Source: Verrucomicrobiales bacterium (lineage in GTDB: Bacteria > Verrucomicrobiota > Verrucomicrobiia > Limisphaerales > UBA11320). From it: 64,000 nucleotides of DNA. Position 1 is the first letter of the stretch; each line of letters begins with the position of its first letter. The notes beneath the pieces were generated by a model that did not search any database, was not told the origin of the DNA, and worked only from the letters and a program-made list of their open reading frames with translations. The translations under genes were made by a program, and so were the position numbers. The stretch covers positions 1 through 64,000 of the forward strand of contig JAEUHE010000136.1 of NCBI GenBank assembly GCA_016793885.1, read 5' to 3'. Of this stretch, positions 10,164 to 18,987 are shown in pieces.

Positions 10164-10859
10164 ATGTTGACACTCCAAGACATCCATGTTTCGTACGATG
10201 GCAGCCGGATCCTTCGAGGGGTGAATCTGACCGTTCCCGAGAAGAGCCTGGTCTGCCTGATGGGCCGGAATGGTGTCGGGAAGACCACGACTCTGAAGAG
10301 CATCATCGGCCTGGTTCGTCCCGAAAGCGGCTCCGTGCGTTTGGCGGGACAGGAGATTGGGGGGCTGAAGCCCGAGGAATGTTCGCGCCTAGGAATTGGT
10401 TACGTCCCCCAGGGACGGGACATCTTTCCGCAGCTTACGGTTTGGGAGAATCTCAAGTTGAGTCTCGTTGTTCGGGGCAGCAAGCCCAATGGTCAGGTGG
10501 ATCGCGTGCTGGAGCTATTTCCCGTTCTGAAGGAGATGCTGCAAAGGAAGGGCGGTGTCCTGAGCGGCGGTCAGCAGCAGCAGCTCGCCATCGCCCGCGC
10601 CCTGCTGACCGACCCCAAGGTGCTCATTCTGGACGAGCCGACCGAGGGAATCCAACCGAACATCATTGACCAGATCGGTGAGACCCTGATCAAAATCAAA
10701 CGTGAGGGTCGGATGAGCATCTTGCTGGTCGAGCAATATCTGGATTTCTGCGTGAGCGTGGGGGATGCCTTCTGCATCATGGACAGGGGCTCAGTGGTCG
10801 CCGACGGCCCGATCTCGGCCCTGAATGACACCATTGTAAAGGAACACCTGACGGTATGA
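10164..10859 (+). CDS. urtE: Urea ABC transporter, ATPase UrtE
   Basis: A 231-residue LivF-type ATPase with Walker A GRNGVGKTT, signature LSGGQQQQLAIARAL and Walker B KVLILDEPTEGIQPNI. The ATG lies five bases after the urtD stop. Its own end overlaps the ureD start by 4 bp (ATGA), physically joining the transporter and urease parts of the operon. Confidence 0.95.
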   Translation: MLTLQDIHVSYDGSRILRGVNLTVPEKSLVCLMGRNGVGKTTTLKSIIGLVRPESGSVRLAGQEIGGLKPEECSRLGIGYVPQGRDIFPQLTVWENLKLSLVVRGSKPNGQVDRVLELFPVLKEMLQRKGGVLSGGQQQQLAIARALLTDPKVLILDEPTEGIQPNIIDQIGETLIKIKREGRMSILLVEQYLDFCVSVGDAFCIMDRGSVVADGPISALNDTIVKEHLTV

Positions 10860-11707
10860 GCCTGGCACCTGACCTCTTGAGAACGCGCCCGCTGGATGCA
10901 GGGGAAGGCGGGCTTGAGGTGGATCTGGTGTTTGGGCAGAGCGCGGCAACTTCGGTATGGGCGGTGAATCCTCTCAAAGTTCTGGTGGCGCGCCCCCGCG
11001 GACCCAGCGTGTGGGCCTACCTGAGCAGTTTTGGGGGCGGGTTGGTGGCCGGGGACCAGACGCGCATGAAACTTCGCGTGGGGCAGCGGTCCCGATGCTT
11101 CCTCAGCACCCAGTCTTCAACCAAGGTCTATCGGAATCCGCTGGATCGACCCTGCAGCTGCGAAATTCAAGCCCAGCTCGAAGAGAACTCCCTGCTCGTG
11201 ATGGTTCCGGACCCGGTGCAGGCTTTCGCTGATTCCTTGTACAGCCAGCGTCAGGACTTTCATTTGCATCCGACCGCCGGGCTGGTGCTCGTGGATTGGT
11301 TCTCGGCCGGTCGTTCCGCCTGCGGCGAACGATGGGAATTTACTCGCTACGAGAGCCGAAACGAGGTTTGGATCGGGGATGAACGTGTGTTCACCGATGC
11401 CCTGCGACTCTCGGATGAGGATGGTCTCATGCCCGGAGACCATCGGCTCGGCCGTTATAACTGCTTTGCTATGGTAACCCTGCTCGGCGTCCCCTTGGCG
11501 GAGACCAGCGCGCGGCTGTTGAAAGCGGCCGCAGCGAGTCCCGTGGTGGCGCGACCATCCTTGTTGTCGGGGGCGAGTCCTCTGCCTCACGGGTCGATCT
11601 TTCGTTTTGCTGGAGAGCGAACGGAGGATGTGGGGCGGGAGATTCACCAGTTGCTGAGCTTTCTTCCCTCCCTGCTGGACGGCGATCCTCTGAGCCGCAA
11701 GTGGTAA
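10856..11707 (+). CDS. ureD: Urease accessory protein UreD
   Basis: A 283-residue UreD/UreH-type chaperone. Family features are the N-terminal segment [42 protein letters not shown] and [19 protein letters not shown]. UreD binds apo-urease and, with UreF and UreG, forms the complex that delivers nickel and CO2 to the active site. The residues [12 protein letters not shown] match the family's Y-L-x-N-P-G-G-G-x-x-G-D region, though without the NP. It is translationally coupled to urtE. Confidence 0.92.
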   Translation: MSLAPDLLRTRPLDAGEGGLEVDLVFGQSAATSVWAVNPLKVLVARPRGPSVWAYLSSFGGGLVAGDQTRMKLRVGQRSRCFLSTQSSTKVYRNPLDRPCSCEIQAQLEENSLLVMVPDPVQAFADSLYSQRQDFHLHPTAGLVLVDWFSAGRSACGERWEFTRYESRNEVWIGDERVFTDALRLSDEDGLMPGDHRLGRYNCFAMVTLLGVPLAETSARLLKAAAASPVVARPSLLSGASPLPHGSIFRFAGERTEDVGREIHQLLSFLPSLLDGDPLSRKW

Positions 11708-11717
11708 TTCTTCTCCT

Positions 11718-12476
11718 ATGCACCTCTCTCCTCGTGATCTCGACAAGCTCATTCTGCACCAGGCGGGCTCTCTCGCCCAGAAGCGCCTGGCGCGTGGCCT
11801 TCGGCTTAATTATCCCGAATCGGTGGCCTTGATTGCCAGCCAGCTCCTGGAATTTATCCGGGAAGACCGAACTGTGGCCGAGCTGATGAGCCTAGGAAGG
11901 CGGTTTCTGGGGCGCAATCAGGTATTGGCCGGGGTTCCGGAGATGGTCGCGGAGGTGCAGGTCGAAGGAACGTTTCCGGATGGCACCAAGCTGGTCACGG
12001 TGCATCATCCGATCGCCAGCGAGAACGGCGATCTCTCCTTGGCCCTCTATGGCAGTTTTCTGCCCGTCCCTCCGCTCACCGCCTTCGAGGCGGTGCCGCT
12101 CGAGGTGGCTGGCGAGCCAGGCGAGGTGGTGGCCGAGGAAGGGGAGGTCACCCTCAATGAGGGTCGGGGCACGATTTCGGTGGCCGTGACCAATTTGGGC
12201 GATCGACCGATTCAGGTGGGCAGCCACTATCATTTTATTGAGACCAATGCCTCGCTGCGGTTTGATCGGACCGCCTCCTATGGCAAGCGACTCGACATTC
12301 CGGCTGGCACTGCGGTCCGGTTCGAGCCGGGTGAGACCAAGACAGTTCGCCTGGTGGAGATCGCCGGAGGCCGCGTCATTCGCGGCGGGAACGGACTGGC
12401 CTCAGGACCAGTGTCGGAGGAGAATCTGAGGGCTGCGCTTGGCCGCGTGACCGCCCAGGGCTTTGGCAACGAATAA
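11718..12476 (+). CDS. ureAB: Fused urease gamma-beta subunit (UreA-UreB)
   Basis: One 252-residue chain holds both small urease subunits. Residues 1-100 are the gamma subunit ([27 protein letters not shown]; then [24 protein letters not shown]). Residues about 125-235 are the beta subunit ([32 protein letters not shown] and [16 protein letters not shown]). Most bacteria keep these as separate genes; a fusion is well known in Helicobacter. The linker (about residues 101-124) is short and rich in E, A, P and V. The alpha subunit follows 11 bases downstream. Confidence 0.94.
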   Translation: MHLSPRDLDKLILHQAGSLAQKRLARGLRLNYPESVALIASQLLEFIREDRTVAELMSLGRRFLGRNQVLAGVPEMVAEVQVEGTFPDGTKLVTVHHPIASENGDLSLALYGSFLPVPPLTAFEAVPLEVAGEPGEVVAEEGEVTLNEGRGTISVAVTNLGDRPIQVGSHYHFIETNASLRFDRTASYGKRLDIPAGTAVRFEPGETKTVRLVEIAGGRVIRGGNGLASGPVSEENLRAALGRVTAQGFGNE

Positions 12477-12487
12477 GGGAGGCTAGC

Positions 12488-14203
12488 ATGGCGCATGTAA
12501 TGAAACGTTCGAACTACGCCGAGATGTTCGGTCCCACCACTGGGGATCGTGTTCGGTTGGGGGATACTCAGCTGTTCGCGCGCGTGGAGCGGGATGCCAC
12601 CGTCTACGGCGACGAGTGCAAGTTCGGCGGAGGGAAAACGATTCGCGAAGGCATGGGACAGGCGGTGGGGGTATCCCAGGCCGAAGCTCTGGATTGTGTT
12701 CTCACGAATGCGCTGATCCTGGATTATACCGGGATCTACAAGGCTGACATTGGCATCAAGAATGGTCGGATTGTGGGCTTGGGCAAGGCGGGCAATCCGG
12801 ATGTCATGGCCGGCGTGGCCAAGAACATGATCATTGGCGTCACGACCGAGGTGATCGCCGCCGAGGGGCTCCTGGTGACGGCCGGGGGCATTGACACCCA
12901 CATTCATTACATCTGTCCCCAACAGGCTTACGAGGCGGTGGCCGCCGGAGTCACCACGATGATCGGCGGGGGCACTGGACCCGCCACCGGGACGTGCGCG
13001 ACCACGTGCACTCCAGGCGCGTTCCATCTTCGGCTGATGCTCGAAGCGACCGATGGTCTCCCTCTCAACTTTGGGTTCACTGGAAAAGGAAACACATCTC
13101 TTCCAGCGGGGCTTCCGGAGCAGATTCTAGGAGGGGCGATCGGCCTCAAGCTGCACGAGGATTGGGGAACCTCGCCGGCTGCGATTGACTGCTGCTTGAC
13201 CGTAGCGGACCAGCACGATGTTCAGGTCACCATCCATACCGACACGTTGAATGAGTCGGGGTTCGTGGAGGCCACCATTGGGGCGATTCGGGGCCGGACC
13301 ATCCACACCTACCACACTGAGGGTGCGGGCGGGGGTCATGCTCCTGACATCATTCGCATCTGTGGCGAACTCAATGTCCTGCCGAGCTCGACCAACCCCA
13401 CCCGTCCCTACACGGTCAACACCATTGATGAGCACCTCGACATGCTCATGGTCTGCCATCATCTGGATCCTTCGCTTCCGGAGGACGTGGCGTTCGCCGA
13501 GAGCCGGATACGAGGGGAGACCATTGCCGCGGAGGACATCCTGCACGATCTCGGCGCCATCAGCATGATGAGCAGTGATTCACAGGCGATGGGGCGGATC
13601 GGCGAAGTGATTGCTCGCACCTGGCAAACGGCTGACAAGATGCGCCAGCAGAGAGGGATCCTGCCGGGGGATTCCGGCGGCTCGGACAACGCCCGGATCA
13701 AGCGCTACCTGTCCAAGTACACCATCAATCCGGCCATCGCCCATGGGGTCGGCCACCTGGTGGGTTCCATCGAGGTGGGCAAGTTGGCGGATTTGGTGCT
13801 GTGGAAGCCTGCCTTCTTCGGGATCAAGCCGGAGATGGTGGTGAAGGGCGGTTTGGTTGCCTGGGCGCAGATGGGGGATCCAAACGCGTCCATCCCTACG
13901 CCTCAGCCGGTGTACATGCGGCCGATGTTCGGCGGCTTTGGCATCGCTCCGGGCCGCACTTCACTGGCGTTTGTGAGCCAGGCTTGCGCGGATCAGGGCA
14001 TCGCTGCCGGCTACGGTCTCACCAAACAAATCGAGGCGGTGCGTGGGTGTCGGAAACTCACTAAGCGAGACATGAAGTGGAACGATGCGATGCCGAAGAT
14101 CTCCGTCGAGCCGGAAACGTACCGGGTTCTGGCTGATGGTGAGGCGTTGGTCTGTGCTCCGGCAAAGGTGGTCCCGCTGGGCCGTCGCTATAGCTTGTTC
14201 TGA
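12488..14203 (+). CDS. ureC: Urease alpha subunit (UreC)
   Basis: A 571-residue catalytic subunit. All key residues are visible: nickel ligands His138 and His140 ([10 protein letters not shown]), carbamylated Lys221 with His223 (GLKLHEDWG), His250 ([10 protein letters not shown]), the His in GGGHAPDI, the mobile-flap CHHLD (Cys323/His324) and Asp364 in SSDSQAMG. It hydrolyses urea to ammonia and carbamate in the cytoplasm. A good ribosome-binding site (GGGAGG) lies just before the ATG. Nothing suggests inactivation. Confidence 0.97.
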   Translation: MAHVMKRSNYAEMFGPTTGDRVRLGDTQLFARVERDATVYGDECKFGGGKTIREGMGQAVGVSQAEALDCVLTNALILDYTGIYKADIGIKNGRIVGLGKAGNPDVMAGVAKNMIIGVTTEVIAAEGLLVTAGGIDTHIHYICPQQAYEAVAAGVTTMIGGGTGPATGTCATTCTPGAFHLRLMLEATDGLPLNFGFTGKGNTSLPAGLPEQILGGAIGLKLHEDWGTSPAAIDCCLTVADQHDVQVTIHTDTLNESGFVEATIGAIRGRTIHTYHTEGAGGGHAPDIIRICGELNVLPSSTNPTRPYTVNTIDEHLDMLMVCHHLDPSLPEDVAFAESRIRGETIAAEDILHDLGAISMMSSDSQAMGRIGEVIARTWQTADKMRQQRGILPGDSGGSDNARIKRYLSKYTINPAIAHGVGHLVGSIEVGKLADLVLWKPAFFGIKPEMVVKGGLVAWAQMGDPNASIPTPQPVYMRPMFGGFGIAPGRTSLAFVSQACADQGIAAGYGLTKQIEAVRGCRKLTKRDMKWNDAMPKISVEPETYRVLADGEALVCAPAKVVPLGRRYSLF

Positions 14204-14206
14204 TCG

Positions 14207-14908
14207 ATGCTGATCCCGCTTCAGACGGGGCTTGACCCCAGTGTCCAGCCGCTATCGATGTCGTTGCCGGTGAGTGAGGAATGGCTTGTTTGGCAGCTGG
14301 CTGATTCCGCCTTTCCTTCCGGAGGCTTCGCTCATTCGGCTGGGTTGGAAGCGGCCTGGCACTATGGTGAAGTGCGGGATCGTCATGAATTTCAGTCGTT
14401 CCTCGAGTCGAGCCTTCATCAGGCCGGACAGAGCTTGCTTCCCTGGGTGGCGGCGGCCCACACGGCCCCGGACCGGCTGGGGGAGTGGGATCGGCGCTTG
14501 GATGCTGCGACGCTCAATCACGTGGCGAATCGCGCCAGTCGCCTTCAAGGGCGGGCTTTTCTGGCCTCCAGCGCGCGGATTTTCTCGCTTCCGATCAAGA
14601 GGCCGTCTTGCGGACACCTCGCGCCGCTCTTTGGAGCGGTGCTTCGGGCATTGGAAGTGGATTCGATGAGAACGCTCCGTCTCTTTCTTTTCGGCCACTC
14701 CCGGGGCATTATTGCCAGCGCTGTTCGGCTGGGTGTCCTCGGACCCATGGAGGGACAGGCCATTCAATATCGGCTGACCGATCTATCCGAGCGAGTCATC
14801 CTGCGCGCCTCGCTCAGGACGGTTGATGATGCCGCCATGACCTCGCCGCTCATTGAGCTCTGGCAATCCGCCCAAGATCGCCTCTACTCACGATTGTTTC
14901 AAAGCTGA
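14207..14908 (+). CDS. ureF: Urease accessory protein UreF
   Basis: A 233-residue all-helical protein with the UreF marks [20 protein letters not shown] (about residues 32-51) and [23 protein letters not shown]. It bridges UreD and UreG in the activation complex. The start is only three bases after the ureC stop; an internal ATG ([10 protein letters not shown], about residue 18) is nearer to the usual UreF start and may be the true one. Confidence 0.92.
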   Translation: MLIPLQTGLDPSVQPLSMSLPVSEEWLVWQLADSAFPSGGFAHSAGLEAAWHYGEVRDRHEFQSFLESSLHQAGQSLLPWVAAAHTAPDRLGEWDRRLDAATLNHVANRASRLQGRAFLASSARIFSLPIKRPSCGHLAPLFGAVLRALEVDSMRTLRLFLFGHSRGIIASAVRLGVLGPMEGQAIQYRLTDLSERVILRASLRTVDDAAMTSPLIELWQSAQDRLYSRLFQS

Positions 14909-14928
14909 ACCGAATCGAAACTGCATTT

Positions 14929-15726
14929 ATGAGTCAACCTCACTCCCACCCGTCTCCGGATGGCTCTGCGCCGGATCACTCCCCCATGCACTCCCATGAG
15001 CACGGTCACAGTCATGGTCCTCACGGGCATACGCATGAACCGATGGACAGTCCGGGTCATTTCCATGAGCGGGATCGCCCGCTGGATCGTGACTACTCTC
15101 AGCGGGCGTTCACGGTCGGGGTGGGCGGGCCAGTGGGAAGTGGCAAGACAGCTCTGATGCTCCAGCTTTGTCGCCGGTTGCGGGAGAGGACCAACATCGC
15201 TGCGGTAACCAACGACATTTTCACCCGGGAGGATGGAGAATTCCTCATCCGGAACCAGGCGCTTGAGGCAGAACGAATTCGAGCGGTTGAGACCGGGGGA
15301 TGTCCTCACGCCGCGATTCGGGAGGATATCTCCGCCAATCTCCTCGCGTTGGAGGAATTGCAGGAGATCTTCCATCCCGAAATCCTGCTTCTGGAGTCGG
15401 GAGGCGACAACTTGGCGGCGCACTTCAGTCGGGAGCTGGCGGACTACACCATCTATGTCATCGATGTCGCCGGCGGCGACAAGGTTCCCCGCAAGGGTGG
15501 TCCTGGCATCACCCAAAGCGATCTCCTGGTGATCAACAAGACCGACCTGGCCGTGGCCGTGGGAGCTGACCTGGAGGTCATGGCGCGGGATGCCAAGCGC
15601 ATGCGGGCGGGCGGTCCATTTGTGTTCGCCCAGGTGAAACATGGAGAGGGCGTCGAGGAGATTATCGGACACATCCTGCATGCCTGGCAACACGCGCGGG
15701 GTGTGGCCCATCAGCATCATCATTGA
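14929..15726 (+). CDS. ureG: Urease accessory GTPase UreG with histidine-rich extensions
   Basis: A 265-residue SIMIBI GTPase. The P-loop GPVGSGKT is at residues 67-74, the metal-binding CPH motif is in [14 protein letters not shown], and the guanine-specific NKTDL is present. The N-terminal 46 residues hold 13 histidines in H-x-H runs, and the protein ends in AHQHHH. The family core is about 200 residues, so the extra 60 at the start are an added metal-binding tail. UreG delivers nickel to urease. No ureE gene is present here, and the tail probably takes over nickel storage or presentation. It is the last gene of the urea operon. Confidence 0.95.
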   Translation: MSQPHSHPSPDGSAPDHSPMHSHEHGHSHGPHGHTHEPMDSPGHFHERDRPLDRDYSQRAFTVGVGGPVGSGKTALMLQLCRRLRERTNIAAVTNDIFTREDGEFLIRNQALEAERIRAVETGGCPHAAIREDISANLLALEELQEIFHPEILLLESGGDNLAAHFSRELADYTIYVIDVAGGDKVPRKGGPGITQSDLLVINKTDLAVAVGADLEVMARDAKRMRAGGPFVFAQVKHGEGVEEIIGHILHAWQHARGVAHQHHH

Positions 15727-15785
15727 GTGATGATCGTCCGCTTAGGCTGGACTGAGGCGGCATTTTCGGTCACTGAAGGTGGCCT

Positions 15786-16673
15786 ATGAAGTCACTTAAC
15801 CTTGGAATGGCATCGGCCGCCCTGATACTGGCTACTGCCGGATTGGCCGCTCAGCCCGCTTCCGAATCGCCCTTCTCGTCCGCGGTCACGCTCGAAGGTT
15901 CATACTCTGCCGCTTCCGACGTGGTGGCCGGCTCGGCTGTCGTGGGAGAGGTGGAGACCGTTCACTCCAAGCTGGATTGGCTCGGCACCTGGCGATCCTC
16001 CGAATCCTTCTCCTGGCTGACCGGCGCCAAGTGGGGCCGTTTTGGCTTCGATGCTCCTGCGGGGGCCTTGATCCCCGACGATGTTCATTCGATCGCCTTG
16101 CTGGTAGGGGCTGAATGGAAGTTCCGCGAAGGTTGGTTTACTCGGCTGGAGGTGGAGCCTGGAGTCTATACCGATGGTGAGGACTTCAGCTCGGATGACC
16201 TCAATGCGCCCGTCGCTCTGCGCCTGGGATACTCTCCCCATGAGAGGCTGACTTGGGTGGTGGCGGTTCGAGTGGACCCTCGTTCGGATATACCCGTGAT
16301 AGGGGGGCCGGGCATTCGCTGGAAATTTCATCCCGACTGGACTTTAAATCTGCTGTTGCCTCGGCCACGCATCGAGTATGCGATCAGTGAATCGGTGACC
16401 CTTTTTGCCGGCGGCGAAATCACGGGGGGCACGTGGCGGGTGGCGGAGGATTTCGGGACGCGCCGGTCAGACACCCGTTTTGATAATGATGTGCTCGACT
16501 ACCGGGAGATTCGGGTCGGGGTCGGGGCGCGTTGGAAGGTCGCGCCGGGATGGCGTCTCACGGCGGATGCGGGGTGGGCTGTCGACCGGCGGTTTACCTT
16601 TGACCGCGAGCGACTGCTGTTGAACGGCGACGGAGCGCCTTACCTGCAGGCCGGGATTGTAGCCAGCTTCTAG
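15786..16673 (+). CDS. Predicted outer-membrane beta-barrel protein
   Basis: A 295-residue exported protein. A signal peptide (residues 1-22, ending GLAAQP) is followed by repeated amphipathic beta strands with aromatic belts (SFSWLTGAKWGRF, HSIALLVGAEWKF, YREIRVGVGARWKV) and a C-terminal phenylalanine (IVASF). This is the pattern of an outer-membrane barrel and resembles the DUF6268-type proteins of PVC bacteria; the family name is uncertain. It lies 59 bases after ureG on the same strand and could be read from the same transcript, but no functional link to urea is evident. Confidence 0.7.
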   Translation: MKSLNLGMASAALILATAGLAAQPASESPFSSAVTLEGSYSAASDVVAGSAVVGEVETVHSKLDWLGTWRSSESFSWLTGAKWGRFGFDAPAGALIPDDVHSIALLVGAEWKFREGWFTRLEVEPGVYTDGEDFSSDDLNAPVALRLGYSPHERLTWVVAVRVDPRSDIPVIGGPGIRWKFHPDWTLNLLLPRPRIEYAISESVTLFAGGEITGGTWRVAEDFGTRRSDTRFDNDVLDYREIRVGVGARWKVAPGWRLTADAGWAVDRRFTFDRERLLLNGDGAPYLQAGIVASF

Positions 16674-16706
16674 ACAGCGATGCCAGCCAGCCGATCCTGA
16701 CCGACC

Positions 16707-17648
16707 ATGCAAGCGACTCTGAAGAGTCCCGCTGGGCCGAGGCGAAGGTGGAATTGGCGTTTGCCGGTGGCCGCCATCATTGGGTTCTGGGCGATCTGCC
16801 AAGTATTGCCACCCCGAGGGGTGGTGGAGGGTCAGAATCCTTGGCGTCGTTCCTCCGGAGGTCGCCCTCTGGTGATCGCCCATGGAGGCGGGCAGGGGTT
16901 GAACCCTCCGAACACCCTGGCAGCGTTCGAGGCGAGCGTTCGCTTGGGGTGTGATGTGCTGGAGACTGACTTGCGGCTGACACGTGACGGTGTGCTCGTC
17001 ACCCTGCACGACGAGACCATTGACCGGACCAGCGATGGCACGGGGCGGGCCATTGACTTCAGTCTGGCCGAGCTTAAGCAGCGCAATTTTGGAGCCAAGT
17101 TCAAGGATCCGACCGGAGCCCAACCCTTTAACGAGCATCCCGCTCGCTTGGCGACCCTGGAGGAACTGTTCCAGGCCTTCTCCCAGGTACCGATGGTTCT
17201 GGAGATCAAGGACCGTGGGCCCAACGGCATCAAGGCTGCGGAGACGTTAGTTCGGCTGATTCGGGACTATCGGCGTGAGAAAAGCGTGATCGTAGCTAGC
17301 TTTGACGATGCAACCCTCGCCGCCTTTCGAGAACGTTCGGGTGGGACGGTATTCACGGCGACTCCCATGGGGGTCACGCAGTCGCACGTGATTCTGGCGC
17401 GACTTGGATTGAGTTGGTTTGCGCCGGTGGGTCAGCAGGCCATGCAGATCCCGGTCAGCAAGCTCGGCTATCGGCTGGACTTTCCGGCTTTGATTCGGGG
17501 GGCGCATCGTCGCAACATGGCGGTGCACTATTGGACTATCAATCTTCCGGACGAGATGAAACGGCTCATCGAGCTGGGGGCGGATGGGATCATGACCGAT
17601 CGGCCTGATCTTCTGAAGTCGGTCCTCCGTGAGCTGGGGTACCACTAA
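16707..17648 (+). CDS. Glycerophosphodiester phosphodiesterase family protein
   Basis: A 313-residue GDPD-family enzyme with one N-terminal membrane segment (about residues 16-33), which puts the catalytic domain outside the cytoplasmic membrane. Motifs are VIAHGGGQGLNPPNTLAAF (HRGxxxxxPENT-like, with Gly-Gly replacing Arg-Gly), VLETDLRLTRDG with the metal-binding E and D, LVTLHDETIDRT with the second catalytic His, and VLEIKDRG. The C-terminal GADGIMTDRPDLL is also typical. It would hydrolyse glycerophosphodiesters to glycerol-3-phosphate and an alcohol. Confidence 0.88.
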   Translation: MQATLKSPAGPRRRWNWRLPVAAIIGFWAICQVLPPRGVVEGQNPWRRSSGGRPLVIAHGGGQGLNPPNTLAAFEASVRLGCDVLETDLRLTRDGVLVTLHDETIDRTSDGTGRAIDFSLAELKQRNFGAKFKDPTGAQPFNEHPARLATLEELFQAFSQVPMVLEIKDRGPNGIKAAETLVRLIRDYRREKSVIVASFDDATLAAFRERSGGTVFTATPMGVTQSHVILARLGLSWFAPVGQQAMQIPVSKLGYRLDFPALIRGAHRRNMAVHYWTINLPDEMKRLIELGADGIMTDRPDLLKSVLRELGYH

Positions 17649-17762
17649 GCTACGTCGGGCCCTCGGGTTCGCATCTGAGTGAGATTTTACACACCTTTCT
17701 GCTTTTTCCCTTGTCTTGCCCGGAACTCTTCTTACGTTACGCCTTCACACTGTGGAGATACT

Positions 17763-18938
17763 ATGTCTCGTCGCACGCCAACACGTTCCACGTATGCTGC
17801 CCTGATTGCCGGCATGTTGATTGGATCTGCTCTCTCGCCGCTCGCCGCACCCGGGGAACCCCCCTTGGCTTCTGCCTTGGCGGCTTCGGCGGGGGATCTT
17901 ACCTCGGGCACGACTTCGCCTCGGACCGCGGAGCAGCTCGAAAAGACGGTTCGAGAACTTCAGGCGGAATGGAGTACGACACGGGCCGCGGTGGAGCAAC
18001 TCCATCGGGCGACCGAGAGTGAAGCCCGCCATCAGGCGGAGCAGCTGAGCCAGCAGCTGACCAAGTTGGAAAAGGACCTGGAAACGCAGAAACAGGAAAA
18101 GGAGCAAGTTCTCAAGATGGTGGAAGCCGCGAACCAGCAGACTCTGATCTATGCCGTGTTGTTCATCGGGATAGCCCTCATCGCGATCTTGGTGATTTCG
18201 TTGTTTCAGATCAAAGCCACCACCAAGCTGACCGCGTTGGCGGTGAACTACGCCGATCGTCTGAATCTTCAGCCGCCGGCCTCCGTTCCCAACCAGATCG
18301 CCGCGACCTCGGAATCCGAGCATCTCCTCAGATCTCTGGACCGGCTGCAACAGAGGATTGAGGAACTGGAGACCTCGGCTTCTCGGAACCTGCTCGGGCC
18401 GCCGGAGAAATCCGCCCCCACTCGCACGCTTCCTGAGGTGTCGAGTTATGCCGCCGCGGGCACTCCTCAGCTCAAGCCAGAATCAGGCAAAGTTCAGGTT
18501 TCAACCTCCGCCCTCGCCGTTTCTTCGCCTCCGTCCAACGGGCACAGTCACGAAGAGACGCGCGCGATCCTGCCAGAGGAAGGCAGATCGGACCCTCAGT
18601 CAATGGTCTCCGGAATTCTTGGGAAGGGGGAATCTCTGCTGAAGATGGGGCAAGCGAAGTCCGCTTTGATCGCCTTCGAGGAGGCGCTGCGGATCGATTC
18701 CCGGCATGTCGAGGCTTGGGTCAAAAAGGGTAGCGCGCTCGAGAAGCTCGATCGAATGGAGGAAGCCCTCTCCTGTTACGATCGAGCCATCGCCCTGGAC
18801 CGGACCTCCACGCTCGCCTACCTCTACAAGGGCGGAGTTTGCAACCGGCTCGAGCGGTTCGACGAGGCTCTTGCCTGCTATGAGCAGGCCCTCAAGAGCC
18901 ATGACCATGACGGCGTGCAGGGTTCCACCCAGATCTGA
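17763..18938 (+). CDS. Membrane-anchored coiled-coil protein with TPR repeats
   Basis: The ATG at 17763 was chosen because GGAG lies six bases upstream; the frame is open 84 bases further but without a site. The 391-residue product has a signal-like N-terminus, a long coiled coil (about residues 55-115), one strong membrane helix (about 118-140, TLIYAVLFIGIALIAILVIS), a Pro/Ser-rich linker and at least two or three TPR units at the end (about 280-380; VEAWVKKGSALEKLDRMEEALSCYDRAIALD and the next repeat). TPR units suggest a protein-protein scaffold. The specific role is unknown. Confidence 0.8.
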   Translation: MSRRTPTRSTYAALIAGMLIGSALSPLAAPGEPPLASALAASAGDLTSGTTSPRTAEQLEKTVRELQAEWSTTRAAVEQLHRATESEARHQAEQLSQQLTKLEKDLETQKQEKEQVLKMVEAANQQTLIYAVLFIGIALIAILVISLFQIKATTKLTALAVNYADRLNLQPPASVPNQIAATSESEHLLRSLDRLQQRIEELETSASRNLLGPPEKSAPTRTLPEVSSYAAAGTPQLKPESGKVQVSTSALAVSSPPSNGHSHEETRAILPEEGRSDPQSMVSGILGKGESLLKMGQAKSALIAFEEALRIDSRHVEAWVKKGSALEKLDRMEEALSCYDRAIALDRTSTLAYLYKGGVCNRLERFDEALACYEQALKSHDHDGVQGSTQI

Positions 18939-18956
18939 TTGATCTAGGGGGCGCCA

Positions 18957-18987
18957 GGCCGCTTTCCCGCTTATTCGAAAAGCGGCC
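18957..18987. terminator. Possible bidirectional terminator between convergent genes
   Basis: A perfect 9-bp inverted repeat, GGCCGCTTT (18957-18965) and AAAGCGGCC (18979-18987), lies between and partly inside the ends of two convergent genes. There is only a short T/A run, so function is uncertain. Confidence 0.35.
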
